From Kiritimatiellia bacterium (GTDB lineage Bacteria; Verrucomicrobiota; Kiritimatiellia; SLAD01), in contig SLAD01000411.1 in the NCBI GenBank assembly GCA_007126995.1, forward strand, positions 1 to 6,103: DNA of 6,103 bases. Reading direction: 5' to 3'. A program made the position numbers and the translations under genes. Position 1 is the first letter of the stretch. Each line of letters begins with the position of its first letter. The notes below the pieces were generated by a model. It worked only from the letters and a program-made list of their open reading frames with translations. It ran no database searches and was not told the DNA's origin. This document shows, piece by piece, positions 5,842 through 6,103 of this stretch.

Positions 5842-6103
5842 GCGGGTTGCTCGATTTCGTAGGGTTCATAGGGTCCGCTCAGCCGGGCCGGGATATAGGC
5901 GTCGATTCGAGCGGCGTCGTCTTCGTATTCCTCGCTGACTATATTGGCGACGCCTTTGAGTGTCGCGATCATTTTCCCTTCGCTGAGCGGGATACGCAGC
6001 CGCATATGGCGGTTACGATCACGTAATCGATCGCACAGGGCATCCAGCAAGGTGTCGAGTCCTAGTTTTTCCTGAGCGGACACGGTCAAGGTGTCATCCA
6101 ATA
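5838..6103 (-). CDS. hflX: GTPase HflX, C-terminal fragment (5' end outside window)
   Basis: About 88 codons at the end of an HflX-type GTPase, a ribosome-associated protein that splits stalled or stressed 70S ribosomes in characterised species. The fragment begins LDDTLTVSAQEKLGLDTLLDAL. VSAQ corresponds to the G5 (SAK-like) motif at the end of the G domain, and the helix after it closes that domain. The rest (MRLRIPLSEGKMIATLKGVANIVSEEYEDD...IDAYIP) matches the small alpha/beta C-terminal domain of HflX. The leftmost visible in-frame TTG at 6101 is an internal Leu, not a start; the frame continues off the right edge. The other GTPase motifs are out of view, so the assignment rests on the C-terminal pattern. 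Confidence 0.87.
   Translation of the reverse strand, partial: LDDTLTVSAQEKLGLDTLLDALCDRLRDRNRHMRLRIPLSEGKMIATLKGVANIVSEEYEDDAARIDAYIPARLSGPYEPYEIEQPA

Larger units (their letters stand above)
623..6103 (-). other. Probable seven-gene co-directional operon
   Basis: Seven minus-strand genes follow one another with an ATGA overlap (hflX/radC), gaps of 30, 25, 29 and 33 bp, and a second ATGA overlap (sigma-like/unknown). None of the gaps is long enough to hold an obvious promoter plus terminator, and none contains a terminator-like hairpin. A single transcript from beyond the right edge is inferred; internal promoters inside coding sequence cannot be excluded. Confidence 0.6.

Overview
The window looks like a piece of a GC-rich chromosome from a Gram-negative (didermic) bacterium. 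It carries lpxA for lipid A synthesis and an outer-membrane beta-barrel protein with a signal peptide. The hairpin-rich intergenic DNA and the pairing of a divergent sigma-like protein with an unrecognised partner are compatible with the Verrucomicrobiota/Kiritimatiellota/Lentisphaerota group. That placement is an impression from gene style, not a result. All genes are chromosomal in character: no transposase, integrase, phage gene, tRNA, rRNA or CRISPR array was seen.

Layout. Positions 1-339 (+) hold the C-terminal end of a MgtE-type magnesium transporter that enters from the left. Positions 340-622 are a non-coding interval between convergent genes, packed with at least five short inverted repeats; one of them, directly preceded by GTAG, has the architecture of a REP element. 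From 623 to the right edge everything is on the minus strand. In transcription order the genes are: hflX (C-terminal end only, 5838-6103), radC (5080-5841), lpxA (4270-5049), mutM/fpg (3393-4244), an outer-membrane barrel protein (2497-3363), a sigma-factor-like protein (1609-2463) and a 329-residue protein of unknown family (623-1612).

The minus-strand genes are spaced by an ATGA overlap, 30 bp, 25 bp, 29 bp, 33 bp and a second ATGA overlap. They could form a single seven-gene transcript whose promoter lies beyond the right edge. Functionally the block mixes ribosome rescue/GTPase (hflX), a RadC-family protein, lipid A acylation (lpxA), repair of oxidised bases (mutM) and an envelope protein. 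It ends with the sigma-like/unknown pair, which is the least explained and most interesting coding part. The other notable signal is the palindrome cluster at 459-579.
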